A DNA stretch of 64,000 nt from Stictocephala bisonia. Lineage: Eukaryota > Arthropoda > Insecta > Hemiptera > Membracidae. Made by a program: the position numbers and the translations under genes. The notes under the pieces are model-generated. The model was not told where the DNA came from and made no database searches. It worked only from the letters and a program-made list of their open reading frames with translations. The DNA is taken from NCBI GenBank assembly GCA_035578905.1, contig JAQJVL010000280.1, positions 806,001 to 870,000 of the forward strand, read 5' to 3'. Shown here one piece after another: positions 43,548 to 55,986 of the stretch. Position 1 is the stretch's first letter. The number at the start of each line of letters is the position of its first letter.

Positions 43548-44595
43548 GTCAGAGAAACACAATTTTCTCAGTAGCTTTTAACTGAATATACTATACGTAG
43601 CATTGTCTGTTTTAAAAAATTATCTAATTGCTTTATAATTTTCAAAAAGTTCTCTTTATTGGAAAATATATAATTTCAAAACAAATAAATGACATTTTGA
43701 TGAGGCATCTTGATAACAAAGATAACATCATATGTTGAGTTTGGTCTGATTGTGTTCCTTGGTAACAAAAGAACTCATCAAATAAAATGTTATTTATTGG
43801 AATCTTGAGTAATATTTTTTTTCAAACAATAGTTGTTTAAGTTCTTTTTGACACTTATTCTAAATCATCTGTTGCCCCCAGAGTGATCCCAATAGGACTA
43901 ATACTTTTTTTGATAGCTCAAAACAAATCAAAATCTCTATGTTCATTAATATAATGGTATAATAGTATTGATAGGATATATTATTTTAAACTTGGATATA
44001 TATATTTGTATAAAATTATATTTGATAAGAGGTGCACTTATTTTTACTAATGTAATATGTTTAGTTTTTCAAATATAAATTTTATTAATCTACTCTTCTC
44101 CTAAAGCAAGTGTTGTAATAATGTTGAATTTAATTTTTGTTGAAATGGAAGTACGTAATTTTGTTGTTTAGCATAGTTTTTCAAAAATGATTAAATTAAA
44201 CGCTGAGAAAATTCCAGTGTCTTTAAATATGTGCTCTACAGTATCAGTCCTCTTTAAGCTTAAAATACTCTAAATACTCTTTTCGGTTGCTGCAGTATTT
44301 TATACAAATAATTATGTAATTTTTAGTTTGATACATTTTTGTATCTCATATTAAATATGGAAATGGATTACAGCAAAATATATTACTTTTACAATACCTA
44401 CATTAAACATTTTTGACATTGAGTGTATATAAACACAGCAATTTCAGAAGCTTGGTGGCACAATATTGCAGAATGACAGGACGATTGAAATAAAGTTAAC
44501 TCTAAAAGTAAACTAATTTATATAACTTACGGGCTATTTCCATACACGTAAATGAGCAAATTAATCAAGTATATATAAATAAATTACGATGACAG
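43548..44595. other. DAPK intron, no element recognised
   Basis: AT-rich sequence of 1.05 kb between two Roc exons. Nothing identified. Confidence 0.6.
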
Positions 44596-44855
44596 GTCCA
44601 TGTGGTATGAGTGGCAACATGCCTCATGTGATCCTGGTGGCAACACACGCAGACAGTGTTCATTCACCCAGAGACCATACAGGGCAGTATGTGAGTGACC
44701 ATGCCAGGAGTCTGTGCTTGACTTTGGCTGCACAGTACCAGACCACATTCTACATCCACTCCACCCCCATCATACTGGATTCCCACCAAGCTAACTCACC
44801 AGGTATCAAACTTCTCAAGAGCTGCATTCAAAGTGTTCGTTCTACAATTTCCCAG
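44596..44855 (+). CDS. Dapk1: DAPK1-like exon: Roc domain THAD motif
   Basis: This 260-nt exon completes the phase-1 Gly codon and ends in phase 0 at CCCAG/GTAACC. It encodes PHVILVATHADSVHSPRD, in which THAD is the DAPK equivalent of the G4 (NKxD) base-specificity motif. After it come LCLTLAAQYQTTFYIHST and a final helix KLLKSCIQSVRSTISQ. This completes the Roc fold. The next piece in DAPK1 would be the start of the COR domain; no phase-0 continuation was recognised in the following 19 kb. Confidence 0.93.
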
Positions 44856-45149
44856 GTAACCATTGTCTTCCTAATTGTTAACTGAAATAAATTACTCTCA
44901 GTTAATTGTTAACTGATTGAAATTATTTGATAAGTCAAAGTTGTTGATTGATAAGTGTTGTTGACAAGTATTGCAATGTTTGTTTTCGATAAAATATGTA
45001 CATGGGGATCGGCAGATACAACTGCCCTTTTTATTTAAAATATGTAGTAATCATACCAGTATCAATTAAATAAATAACTTAATCTATTGTTAATAATTAA
45101 CGAATTTCATCACATCTCATTACTACAGAATAATTATTATACAGCTGAA

Positions 45150-46300
45150 GAAAGGTAATACAATGTTAATAGCATTTGTTGACCTTGAAAAGGCTTTTGA
45201 TAATGTTACTCGGAACGTCCTATTTAGTGTTCTTCGTGAGAGTGTGTCATCTTTAGAGTATCACTATCATTTTTCAATTTCTATGTATAGAAGGTTTTTG
45301 ATAGAATAAGAAAAGAAAAAGGTGTTGAAAAAATAAGGGTTAAAAATAGGTATAACAGTTCGTAGCGAAATGATAGACAAGCAGATGTGCACCGATGACT
45401 GCAAAATTGTCGATTGTAAGGATGAATTACAAAGGATGCTAAGTGGAATGAATAGAATAATGGAGGACAATTTTAATGAAAAACAAATATACTGTAGTCC
45501 CTCTATAATCTGGCCCTGCACCAGTCTGTCCCTCCCAGTAATTCGGCCAGTCTGGGATTGCCTGTGTCATCATTCAAGTCACTGTGTGTTGATTTGTGTG
45601 AGAGAGAGGGTGAGGGAATAGCTGGCCCAGGAAGTAAAAGTAAACATTGTTATTGTTGTCAACTAATTAGTTAGGAGACCACAACTGTTATAACATTTCT
45701 TGTACATAACTTGGGTAAAGGTAGTCTGTGTGGGGATTGGTTAAGGTGAGGTCAAAGGTGAAGAGCAATTTGTTATCAGTGGGCTGGATTCTACTGTACC
45801 GTATTGTATTTTGAAACATCACTTCACTCAGTTGTCAGTTCAGTTTATCGCTACTCTGCTGGAGTACACTACTGTTGCAAGCTTTTTAACTTATTTTTCA
45901 TGCATATGTAACAGTGTTATATTATAACGCCCTTTCAAGTGCTGTACCGTACCTTTCTTACTTTGAAAATATTGTAAATATTTATTGTTAAAATTGACTT
46001 TTTTAGTTACAGTATACATTCTATTGTGTAATTTAAGCATGTTTTTCAATTGAACTCCAGTAATTTGGCTTTTTTACTAATCCAACATTTACCTGGACTG
46101 AATTGTGTCAGATTAATGAGGGACTATTGTACACAAAACAAAAGTTCTAGTCTGCAGTAAAAACAAAGAAAACTTGACAGCAACAAAACTGAAGAATGAA
46201 ACTGTAAAAGAAGTGAATAAATTGATATACCAAGGAAGTAAAATCGCAAGTGACAGAAGAAGCTGTAAAAAGATAGACAGCATAAAAGCTGTCTAAATAC
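45150..46300 (+). pseudogene. LINE reverse transcriptase relic split by a pogo-like MITE
   Basis: Left part: GNTMLIAFVDLEKAFDNVTR (RT motif A, about 45155-45225) and DELQRMLSGMNRIMEDNFNE (45427-45480). Right part after the insertion: LTATKLKNETVKEVNKLIYQ and GSKIASDRRSCKK (46150-46270). The order matches an RTE/BovB-like or related LINE. The palm motif C (xADD) between is lost or degraded, and several stops are present. The insertion 45492-46129 falls between the two parts. Confidence 0.82.
45492..46129. mobile_element. pogo-like element inside the LINE relic
   Basis: It starts CTGTAGTCCCTCTATAATCT and ends with the reverse complement of CAATAGTCCCTCATTAATCT. TA on each side (45490-45491 and 46130-46131). 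638 bp without a transposase. Confidence 0.82.
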
Positions 46301-46873
46301 AGTATAATAGCTGTCTAAATACAGCATAATAAATAATTATTGAAAGACTTGTTTGGGCAATATACATCAAGAGATGAGAAGGCCTCCAAAGAACTTAACC
46401 CTGACCAACGCTACTACTGCGATACCAGACCGTTGCAATCTTCTTGCCTCATTTCAGTCTGTCTGATATCTTCTCAGACAGAGATAAGAATACTATTCCA
46501 ACCAAAAAGGAATATAAACTTGGAGACCACTCAACTTGACACATTTATGAATAAAGTTTATTGAAGATCTAGGTATTTTTTTGGTACATAAGTTTTTAGT
46601 TTATATATATATATGTTTCAACTTTTATTTTTTGTGCAAGAATTCATGTTTAACTTTAATATATTGAGAAAATTGTAAGGGGATGACTTTAGTTGAGTAG
46701 TACACATGTGTGGTCAGCTCCGTGAATTTTTGGTTTTTAAAGTGGTAAATGTAAAATTTACAACTTTGAATTCTTACTGTCATGTGTGAATAATTCTGAA
46801 TCGGTTTCTGCTATTGTTTTGTTTAATAATTAAGTATAATTCCAATAATGAATCATTTTAATAATATAATTTC
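46291..46873. other. Intronic DNA, nothing firmly recognised
   Basis: A 74-codon frame at 46340-46564 has no family signature. Confidence 0.4.
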
Positions 46874-47700
46874 ATGTTTCACTCTCCTAAGAAGTTGAGA
46901 TCGGGTACCAAAGTTCAACCGCTGCCATTATCTGCAGATATGCCGAAGTCTGTGCCATCACCATCTAGTTCATCATCGTCCGCTTCCTTGGACTCTGAAC
47001 TGCCTCCCAAATCACATAAGGCTACTGAAGTTATCAACCCAGCTGTCATTGCCGCCTGTGTTGACCAACATCTCACTAGTGGTGACTATATGAACCAGCT
47101 GATATCCCGGCTCCTTGAAAAACTTAAAAAGTGTTGATGAGAAGGCAGTGAGAGCAGCTTTGTCAGTTGTTAACAAGGAGGTTAGCACGCTGAGGGAAGA
47201 ATCAACATCTTGCCTGCAACGGTGAGGGATCTGGACGAGAAGCTGATCACAGAGACGAGCTGGAGCAATACCAGCGTTGGAGTAACCTTGCATCTTCAGC
47301 ATGGAAGAATGAGCTGGGGAGGACACTGAGGAGATTGTTGTGGACCTTTGCTGGAAGAAGCTTGATGTGGAGCTCCACTTGGAGACCATCAGTAGATCCT
47401 ACCGGGTTGGCAGGCTGCCCAAGTCTGGACACAATGAAGAAAACAGAAAAGTGATATCGCCCCATCATCGTCCTCTTCGCTAGTTATTGTTTTAGATGAG
47501 AGGTATATGTGACAATGAAGAAACTCAAGGGCTCCAAGACTATGATCTGGGAGGACCTCATCATATGACGCCTGGAGGGGCTGAAGAGTGCTTTGTCTCA
47601 GCATGGGTTTTGCAACTCCTGGACACAGTATGGGCGTGTGCTTTGGTGCGACAAGGAGGGGTAGAAAGGCATGGCAACCCAATTGAAGAACATGCAACTA
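46874..47700 (+). pseudogene. LINE ORF1 relic (coiled coil plus FP25K-like region)
   Basis: The first frame (46874-47137) is Ser-rich (SVPSPSSSSSSASLD), then NPAVIAACVDQHL and a Leu-rich helix. Following frames read DEKAVRAALSVVNKEVSTLR, DELEQYQRWSNL, a broken block with ISRSYRVGRLPKSGH, and a C-terminal part KKLKGSKTMIWEDL and WTQYGRVCFG. Coiled coil, then DELEQY-R, then R-x-G-R, then a W-T-x-x-GR-x-F segment is the order in ORF1 proteins of many insect LINEs. At least four frame changes. A nucleic acid-binding role is known for the family. Confidence 0.8.
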
Positions 47701-48599
47701 AGTATTTAAATCATGAATGTTTTTTTTCTGTTACATATTTGACATTGAAACAGTTTCCTTTCTCATTATATTTAACTTTTTTTTACAATTAAATTACTTT
47801 TTGTTCCTATTGTTCATACAATCTTTGTACAATTTATTATTACTTATTTCATATAGTTCAAAATAGTTTTCTCTATTTAATTCAGATAAAATCATTAATA
47901 ATATTCATTATTACTCTTATCAAATATGTTTTTGATACTTCTCTCAATTATAATTTCATAATTTTATTATATATTTCATGTTTCAATCCATTTACTGTTT
48001 TCTGTTTTTCCTAAACTCATTAAATAACATTAATTAATGAACTATTCAAATGAGTTATAATTTTTATTATACACATAACAATTTTAACTACAAATTCCCA
48101 TAAATTATCTTTAATGTATTACTATAAATTTTATTTTTTTGTGGTTTTAAAGATTGTATTATTTTTTCATTTATTTCAAAATTTTAAACTGGGGGAGCAT
48201 TTGAACTGATGATGAACAGATTATTTGAATGCATTAATGGCTATTCTTGTCAAAGAAATATATTATTAATATTTATATTAAATTTGTCTTAAATTAAACA
48301 TATATTTGTCAAGATTGAATAGTTAGTAGAGAAGCTAATTAGTAAATAATTTGTTAGTTTAGTTATATTGCAACTATGTTATCTCTGTGTGAATGTATCG
48401 CTAACATTGCTGCACATGCCCGTGCCGCCGCCTGGCACCTGCTGTCGGTTCCTTGTCTCCGGTGAACGTTGACCATCCTATCACCCTGGGACGGGTTGCT
48501 CCACCTCCGTCCGTTTCTGATTATCTCTGTTGAATACTTCATCCATTTCATAATCATCCAAAAGCAGCTCATGTTAGCGTGCATTCTTTATTTTAATTT
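47701..48599. other. AT-rich DNA, possibly part of the same LINE
   Basis: No clear coding match. It separates the ORF1 relic from an endonuclease fragment on the same strand. Confidence 0.4.
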
Positions 48600-48790
48600 A
48601 CAGTAGTTTATTTGATCTTATTTTTATATCTGAGACTTGGTTCAAACTTCATATTAATAATAAATCAGTTGAAATACTGGACTATTGTCTCTATCAGAAC
48701 GATCACCTTCACAAGGGAGAGGAGGTGTTGCCATGTTGTTTGTGGAATTCTTTTCCAGATAATGTTAAAATAATCGATAACAGGTTCTGT
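48600..48790 (+). pseudogene. LINE endonuclease fragment
   Basis: + strand translation gives DLIFISETWFKLHINNKSVE and ILDYCLYQNDHLHKGRGGVA. This fits the ETW and Y-x-R/N-D-x3-GGGV-A segment of the AP-like endonuclease. It could belong with the ORF1 relic at 46874. Repeat B copy 2 begins about 10 bp later and truncates it. Confidence 0.72.
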
Positions 48791-48796
48791 TTTGGG

Positions 48797-50990
48797 GCGG
48801 TGAGACCCATCCCCCCACCAAAGCTGGTAAGCGTGCCAACCGGGGGATGGCTCAAAACAAGTCGAGCGATGGGATCACGGGTGGCAGTTGGAGGGTCAAA
48901 ATAAAACTCGGCAGCTGAGCAAAACTGATTTATTACCAAAAAATCAAAAACTGGCTGGCATAAAGCCACAATAAAAATAGGCAGAAGGCCACAATATAAA
49001 TTCTCACTTAAATAAATAACAACAAACACTAAAATTAACAAGATACTACACAATAATAACAAACGCTATCAATACCACAAACTCTACAAATACCAAAATT
49101 GCCAATAAACAACTACATGGCCTATCTGCAGCCTAGCCAGAGACACCCCAAACATAAGCAAATTTTAAGCCCCAAATAAAAGTGAAAATTTAGAAAACTT
49201 CTGGCAAACAACAATTAAACCGGCAATTTAGCCCAAATCCCATAATTCCACCGGGCCAGGGAGTAAGCCGGAATCCCTGGGCAGCTCCGAATTAGAAGTT
49301 AAGTCAAGCACAATAATCCCCTTTTGGTGAGTTTAAAAATTAAACAATTTAAAAAAAAAATATAACATGGTACCGTTCTATTATCCCCTGACATCGATAA
49401 TACACTACACGAAGAAATGAATAACTAACCCTAACTAACGCACTAGGCCTAAACCATAATTTGGACAATTCCTTAATTTAAACAGTATATAAAAAATTTA
49501 AGCATCTAAAATAAACACTGATTCCAATTATGCAAACAACGTATTAACCATAGAGCCTAACCAATATAAAAATTTAAAAACTATAACAAAAATAAACTAC
49601 GTAAAGATTAACCATAACAATTAAAACTAACTAAAATAAATAACAACAAATATTAACATAAGTTTTCTATTTTTCTTAAATTTCAAATATATATAGGCTA
49701 TACATATTTATAGCAAGGTCCCCATGGCTGTTTCATAATTCACTGTTCTAGTTTTAGGCCTAGGCCACATAAAGTTCCACAAACATTTTTCTTTTTTATT
49801 TATTTATTTATTTTTTTTTTCACAAATCACCCCCAGCTCAGCCGCCGGGAAAATAAGCTGGAACGCACTGACCTGAGGACAGAAGTCTTCTACCCGAAGA
49901 AGTAGAGAGGGCAGCACGGGGCAAACTTGCTCACATGGTCCCCAGGCCAGGCTCGCAGTGGGATAGGTAGAACTTTGCCCGGACGACCGGCTGAGGGTTG
50001 AAACGTCCTACTCAAGGACCCTGGACTGTAGGGCAAAACCACAGCACATTAAAAACAGTCCAGCCACAACAAAAAAAATACTACACATAACACCTAATAC
50101 ACGAAATGGCAACAAAACAGGAACAGACAAAATTGTACATGATTAAAGCACACTAGAAAATGTAAGATTAACTTTAGGCTATGAATGATCATGTTGGCAA
50201 ACTCAGATTTAAAACCAATTACAAGTTAACAAATTACCAAAGAATAAATTACGTATATGAACTAAAAATGACAACTGAAAACTAGGCTATGGATACAGGA
50301 GCAATAGGTTATAACATGAAAATCAAACGGTACAGCTAGGCTAGGTAATTGGCAACGAACAAAACTACGGTAAATTGGTAACTCCAACTGTAAAAAGGCT
50401 CAACCAAACATTATACAGAATTACAATTGAAAATAAAACAAGCTATAAATAAAGCAATTACTGGTAAAACTGTAACATTGAGCACATGGCTTTAACCTAG
50501 TCTGAGAAACATCTAGACAAAGAACACAAATTTAACAAAACCCTGAAAACACAAGCAAGAACGATTAATATTATTGAAACAAAATATTCTCACCAAAAGG
50601 GTGATTAGATATTAAAACTTACAAAATGAACACTTACGTTTTAGAGCTTCTAGCCTATCATCTCGTGACTAACGGCTGCTGAGAACCAACTCGAACTACT
50701 AGAACAATCTAGAAGATGGCCAACCTGACAGCCAAAGGCTGGAACCAGGAACGACCGATCCGGGCCAACGGCCACCAAATTACGCGAATTGCCGGGCAAA
50801 AGCGAATCTCAGGCAGCCCGGCAGCCAACGACGAAAAAAACGAAATGTACCGGTCAAAAGACCCGGTACAACGGATGTCAAGAAAATGTTGCGGGGATTG
50901 TGTTAGTGGTAGGGTTGGAGTGTGGGCTGGCTGTACATGTGAGCAAACTGTATGCATGGCCGTGTTTATGCATAACTTTAAATAATTTTT
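48797..50990. repeat. Interspersed repeat family B, copy 2
   Basis: Begins near GAGACCCATCCCCC and matches copy 1 up to about 49930. Beyond that about 1 kb is unique to this copy within the window. That part ends in a GC-rich segment (50700-50960) with a CCGGTCAAAAGACCCGG hairpin near 50850-50867. Overlapping short frames on both strands at 50709-50992 are not backed by any signature. The right boundary is uncertain. Confidence 0.7.
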
Positions 50991-51430
50991 AAAAATTCAA
51001 CTTGTTTTGGGATTCAAAATATTAAAATTGAAATCACATGCAATGAGAGATATTTATTTCATAACAATGGAAGAGGCAGAGGCATCCCAGAAGGCGAGCC
51101 GCGCTACTACTCAATTCACCTGCCTTTTGTGTACTAACATGCCTGCAAACATTGAATTCCCAGAAACTGAGGGGTGGGTCTGAAGGCGTATTTATGGCGT
51201 TGTTTCATAGAAGCCTTTTTCTCATTGTAGATTTATTTAGTTGGGCGGTCTCTCTCTTTCTGTACGGTCAAGTATTTGTCAGTTTATTCCCACCGTTAGT
51301 TGTTAAAGTAAACTGTGATTTTTATTGATTAGTGCAATTTTGTTGATTGTTGAATACATTGAGTTATTTAATGATTACTATTGATTGTATAATAGTGGAT
51401 ATATTAATAACGATTATTAGGTATTATCAT

Positions 51431-52727
51431 GCCTAAGTTAGGTGGTAAAGGAACTGTTCTACACAGTCAAGGTAGGGAAATAGTTTTCAATGTATATAAT
51501 TATTGTTGTAATATTCAAGAAGGAAATAAAATAAAGTCAGTAATAATAGATAAAGTTGTTGAAACCACTGAAGTTTACAGGTGATACAGTAGAAAGAATT
51601 CTGAAAGAAAGTTCCTCCAATGTAAAAAAAACCCCACCAGCATTTTTTACACCTAAAAAAAATGTGAACAGGAAAAAGCCAGTGTGTGATCTAGATTCGT
51701 TTGATTTGGATGCCTTGAGGCGTTTCATAAATAATTATCACGTAATGCATAAATCATGTGTAACTGTAAAAAAAATAATGAATTTAAAATTCAAATATTG
51801 GTTTTAAGGGAAGTGCAAGGTCTCTACGGCGAATTATGCATAAAATGGCATTTAAATGGAAGACAACTGAAGATAACAGAAAAATACTTGTGGAACAACA
51901 TGATATCAAACTCTTAATATTAAAATATCTACGACAAATTACCCAATACAGAGCAGAAGGTAGACCGATAATTTTTCAGATGAAACTTACATTCATAGCA
52001 CACACACGAAGGAACAGAAGTGGATAGATTCACATAATTCTAATTTAGGTTTTAAAAAACCAGTATCAAAGGGATCCAGATTAATTATTCTCCATGCAGG
52101 TTGGAATAAAGGATTTATTCAAAATGGTTTATTGATGTGGAAATCTGGCATAAAAACCGGTGACTACCATGACGAGATGAGCAGCGAGAACTACATGAAA
52201 TGGCTAAAGGAAAAGCTTATCCCCAACCTACCTCCCAGATCAGTTCTTTTATTGGATAATGCATATTACCATAATACAGTAAGTGTCAGACAGCCTATAA
52301 GCAATACTGTTAAATCAGAAATGATTAACTAGTTAAATGAACAGAACATCAACTTTGACCCTAAATTAACAAAACCAGAACTTTATGAAACTATAAGAGT
52401 TCGAAAGGGAGAAAGAGTTCAAAAGGGAGAATGAGTTCGAAAGGGAGTATGGGCTGCCGTGAAAGAAAAAGTAGCTGAGAAAAATACTACATTAAAAATT
52501 AATGCCATTATTCACCTAGCCACTGAGGCCTTCAATGAAATTTCTGAGGAACAGTGGGCTAAAGTATGTCGCCACGTTACGGACCAGGAGAGAAAATTCA
52601 TTGAAGAAGAGGAAATGTGGGATATTGGCATGGAATGGTTCATCATAAGACTTGATAGTGACATATCTTCTGATTCAGAGGAAGACGGCGATGTTGACTG
52701 TGGAGTTAATGAGCTTCCCACAGAGTA
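51431..52727 (+). pseudogene. IS630/Tc1-like DDE transposase, broken
   Basis: An ATG at 51431 opens MPKLGGKGTVLHSQGREIVF, an N-terminal HTH region. After a frame change it continues RILKESSSNVKKTPPAFFTP and LDSFDLDALRRFINNYH (51556-51807). The catalytic core is open from about 51969: NFSDETYIHSTH (first Asp), then YHDEMSSENYMKWLKEKLIP and SVLLLDNAYYHNT (second Asp). The end reads WAAVKEKVAEKN and an acidic tail SSDSEEDGDVDCG (to 52727). A short internal triplication (GTTCGAAAGGGAGA-like, 52398-52447) lies just before WAAVKEKV. At least three frame breaks. No inverted repeats were fixed. Confidence 0.85.
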
Positions 52728-53446
52728 ACAGTAAGCAATTTAATTTAAAGAAACATTTTTTTCCCATAAACTATTTAATAGTAGGCCTAGTTTAAGTAAC
52801 CGTGTTTATAAAATAACAGTGGAATATTAAATTATATAACTGTGTGAACAATTATTATGCGGCACATAAAAAAAATATAAACATACTTCATAATTTTTTA
52901 CAGTCAGCGGTTTTTTGTTCATGATTTTTAAAAATTTAAAATGCAAGATAAATATTTTTCAATCGATTTCACATAAATCATTTCAAATAATTGGCCATTT
53001 ACATGCTATTAGCTTTAGTAAGTAAGCAAATCTTAAGACCTGTGGCATTTATGGTTCCTGAGATATTAATTTTTTTAAATAAAAATGACTGTACTGACAT
53101 ACAGAGACACAGTTAAGGAAACAAGATAAACCATACTGTATAATAAAAAGAGTGGTTTATTTTCATGTCTTGAACAAAATCCCAATGTTTTGCTACAGAA
53201 TTTCCAAAATTCCTGTATATGTATACTGTACATTGCGCGGCTAATGTTTTTAGGACAGTCTTTTGACTGAGCAAACGGAAAAGGCTAGTAGTATTCCGGC
53301 TGGGTTGTTTGCCTTTTGGAGCGCCTCTTGCTCTAGCTCTAGGATAGAATATCAGGTACAGCTCATAGATTGTATACAGAGATGTTGGAACAAAACATTG
53401 GAGTGCCTTTTCTGTTGGTTCTGTTCAAAGTTGGTAGCCCAGTCGT
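52728..53446. other. AT-rich DNA after the transposase
   Basis: Nothing recognised. A 62-codon frame at 53263 has no signature. Confidence 0.45.
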
Positions 53447-53520
53447 ATTGACCCACCCACCCTCCCAAACACATACAGTGGTACATCACCACTGTACGTG
53501 TATGGGTGGGATCGGTGGGC
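53447..53520. repeat. Long C/G-strand-asymmetric hairpin
   Basis: CCCACCCACCCTCCC and CATACAGTGGT pair with ACCACTGTACGTGTATG and GGGTGGGATCGGTGGG around a short ACATC loop, with a few mismatches. Each arm is about 33 nt. A similar CCCACCC/CACAGTG composition occurs at 978-1050. Confidence 0.85.
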
Positions 53521-55248
53521 CAATCACAATTGTAGATGTATTTTCATTAACACAGTACGCAAATGGCTGGGTGTGAGGGTCAACACAGTTTGTGGAGTAG
53601 CCAGGCTGGGGTAGACCGCACCTGTTCTTGTCGCTGTGCAAACGAACACATGCTTGCAGTATCAGAATAAAAAAGGCTCACTCCCATAAATTGTATTATA
53701 TGTCTAGGATGACTCGAACATCTAAACAAATTAATTGTTTATGTGTGTATTTATGTATTGTTTTTATTTGATGATTAATATAAAATTATACATTTCATAA
53801 ATATGTTTTATAAATAAAAGCATTTAATTTTATTTTTCCTGTTTTAATTTTATTGCAAATTTTTAATCTATATATGTGTTTAGTGGTTGGGTGGAAGAGA
53901 GGACTAAATAGTCCTAATTTTACCTCATTGATAAAGATTATATTCATATAATTTCATGTAAAATAATAAGAACATCAATATTATATATAATACTAAATAA
54001 TATTTATATTAGTGAAGTTCATATTATTTTACATGTAATTTGCTCGATGTATTAAAGTTAAACATAAGTGCTCAATCAAAAAATAAAAGTTGAAACATGT
54101 AGTTTGCTTTGTTAGTAATAATTTTTATTTGTATATCCTATTGTATTTATTTACCCATACAATGAATAAAAAATATGGTATCTTATTCTAGTTGTAAGTG
54201 TAGTGTTCAACTTATTTAGGATTATAATAATTATAGTTTAGGTCAGGTTAAAGGGCACTAGGCCAGTAATTAGTATTTTGGAGAGATAGGACATCAGCAA
54301 CTGTTGTATAGTTGGTAGCTGTTTTTGTTATAGTTTATCTTTGGTTTTAGTTTTATTTTATTATCTCATTTTATAGCGTTTAATTATTTGAACTTTAGAG
54401 TTATGTCCTTTTAGTACTAAGACCCTAGATTACTCTTTTACTTCTCACAGCTTATTTAATTTAGGAAGAGTTGGTCTATCACACTATTTACTGAATTCCC
54501 ATTCTTCAAATTAACTCATATTAATAAAACAGGTTAGTAGATATAGCTAAAATATCCCAACTTATATTAGTATTTGAAAATTCATTCCTTGTTTTATAAT
54601 TGACACAATTAGTTTACAAATAAAATATGAATGTACATATATAATTTTTGGATCAAATTGAGATGTATTAGAATTTGGCATAGAAGTATGCTAGATTACA
54701 ACACAATCGGTTAGTTAGAAAAACTATCTTAAGTGTACATTTTTAATCCTATCACAAGTTAAAAAAAACTGTGATATTAGGCGATTGGACGGACTAGTAG
54801 TATGGTGATCACAAGGCAGTCTCCCAATGGATATAACCTTCTGAGAGAATCGCCCATCAGGGTCCAGCGTAGGTTACAGGTAGCAGCCCTCTCCGGCAGC
54901 CACTCATCGACATAATGGTGGTTTGAATGCAACCAACCAAAATTGCTTCGTAATAGCTGTTTATTGATAAACCTTTATCTTGTAATCAATTTATTACTTT
55001 CACAAAGCTCAAATCAAATTCACAAAGATTTTGTTTTAAAGTGTAGTATAAAGTTTGAATATATAATACAAAAACTGATTATACATACTAGATTGATAAA
55101 ACATTTTGCAATCGATAGTTATTTAGTATAATTTATATTTTGGTAATAAGTTCTGTGTCATATTATATGAAGTGCAATCAGATGATTATAGTCTTGGCCT
55201 TTCTGATATGGGTAAGAGGAACATTTGCTTACTCGAAGAAGCATGACG
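53521..55248. other. AT-rich intronic DNA
   Basis: No gene seen. An inverted repeat (CATGTAAAATAATAAGAAC-like arms) spans about 53954-54041. A somewhat GC-rich patch at 54780-54910 is unassigned. Confidence 0.45.
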
Positions 55249-55292
55249 AACATAAACATTAAAGTAGTAAGCTTTAATGTTTATGTTTTAAA
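55249..55292. repeat. Perfect 17-bp-arm hairpin
   Basis: AACATAAACATTAAAG and its complement flank TAGTAAG or a similar 7-nt loop. Confidence 0.88.
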
Positions 55293-55986
55293 GAATATAC
55301 TTATTTAGTTAGTTTAGTAATCTTTGTTCATTTCTTTTAATTGAGAAAGGATGGGAAAAGTTTTGGTTCAGACGGGATTGGGAAGGAAACTGAATGTTGT
55401 GATCGATCAGCATAATGGAATAAGTACTTTTTTACTGAGTAGAAACACAAAGAATGAAAATTTCAGACTGGAATTCCAGATCACAAAAATATTTCCTTCT
55501 TGCAGGAAGAGAATTATAATTTACTAGGAAATTCCTGAGATTGAGTAACATATTATTTATCATAAATTGAGAAACAAATGCAGAAGAAATGTTTGTTTAC
55601 CAATTCAGCCATGAAATACTTTAAGTCTCAAATTAATACAAAGCAATTCTGTGGAGGATTGCGGCACTTGGTATTGAATTGTGACATTTATTGTCAAATG
55701 CCACTCAGTTTTGAATTCAGAAGAAAATCATCTTAATAATTTTAAAAACTTTGTTTTGTGTATAAGCTTCAAAATTATTTTTTTAAACTAACACTATACT
55801 ATCATTTATTTAATCTCAAGTTACATAATTCCTATTACATTATGTATAAATCCTACAGATTTTTCTTTTCAGCTATATACATAAAAAAGAAACTAATAAT
55901 CCAAATTAAAAATAAAATAAACAAAATTTAAAGTATAAAGGACTTGTGTCTGTTTTAATATTTTGATTCCTGACAATGAGCTATGT
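55293..55986. other. AT-rich intronic DNA
   Basis: No element recognised. The last part may be the 3' end of the following LINE relic. Confidence 0.4.

Larger units (their letters stand above)
3564..44855 (+). other. Dapk1: DAPK1-like kinase gene, partial (ten exons and introns)
   Basis: Ten exons spread over 41 kb join in phase into about 535 codons. In order they encode the end of a Ser/Thr kinase domain, ankyrin repeats and a Roc-type GTPase domain. This order (kinase, ankyrin, Roc, then COR and death domain) is diagnostic of death-associated protein kinase 1, a Ca2+/calmodulin-regulated, cytoskeleton-associated kinase acting in cell death and autophagy. Exon splice phases are mutually consistent at every junction I located. 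Introns reach about 12 kb and carry nearly all the transposons in the window. The 5' kinase exons and the 3' COR/death exons are outside the window or were not found. Recognition is by motif and domain order, not by a database search. Confidence 0.87.

Noticed and set aside
50709..50992. Overlapping frames of 67-89 codons on both strands
   Set aside because: Located in the GC-rich end of repeat B; no signature on either strand and mutually antisense.
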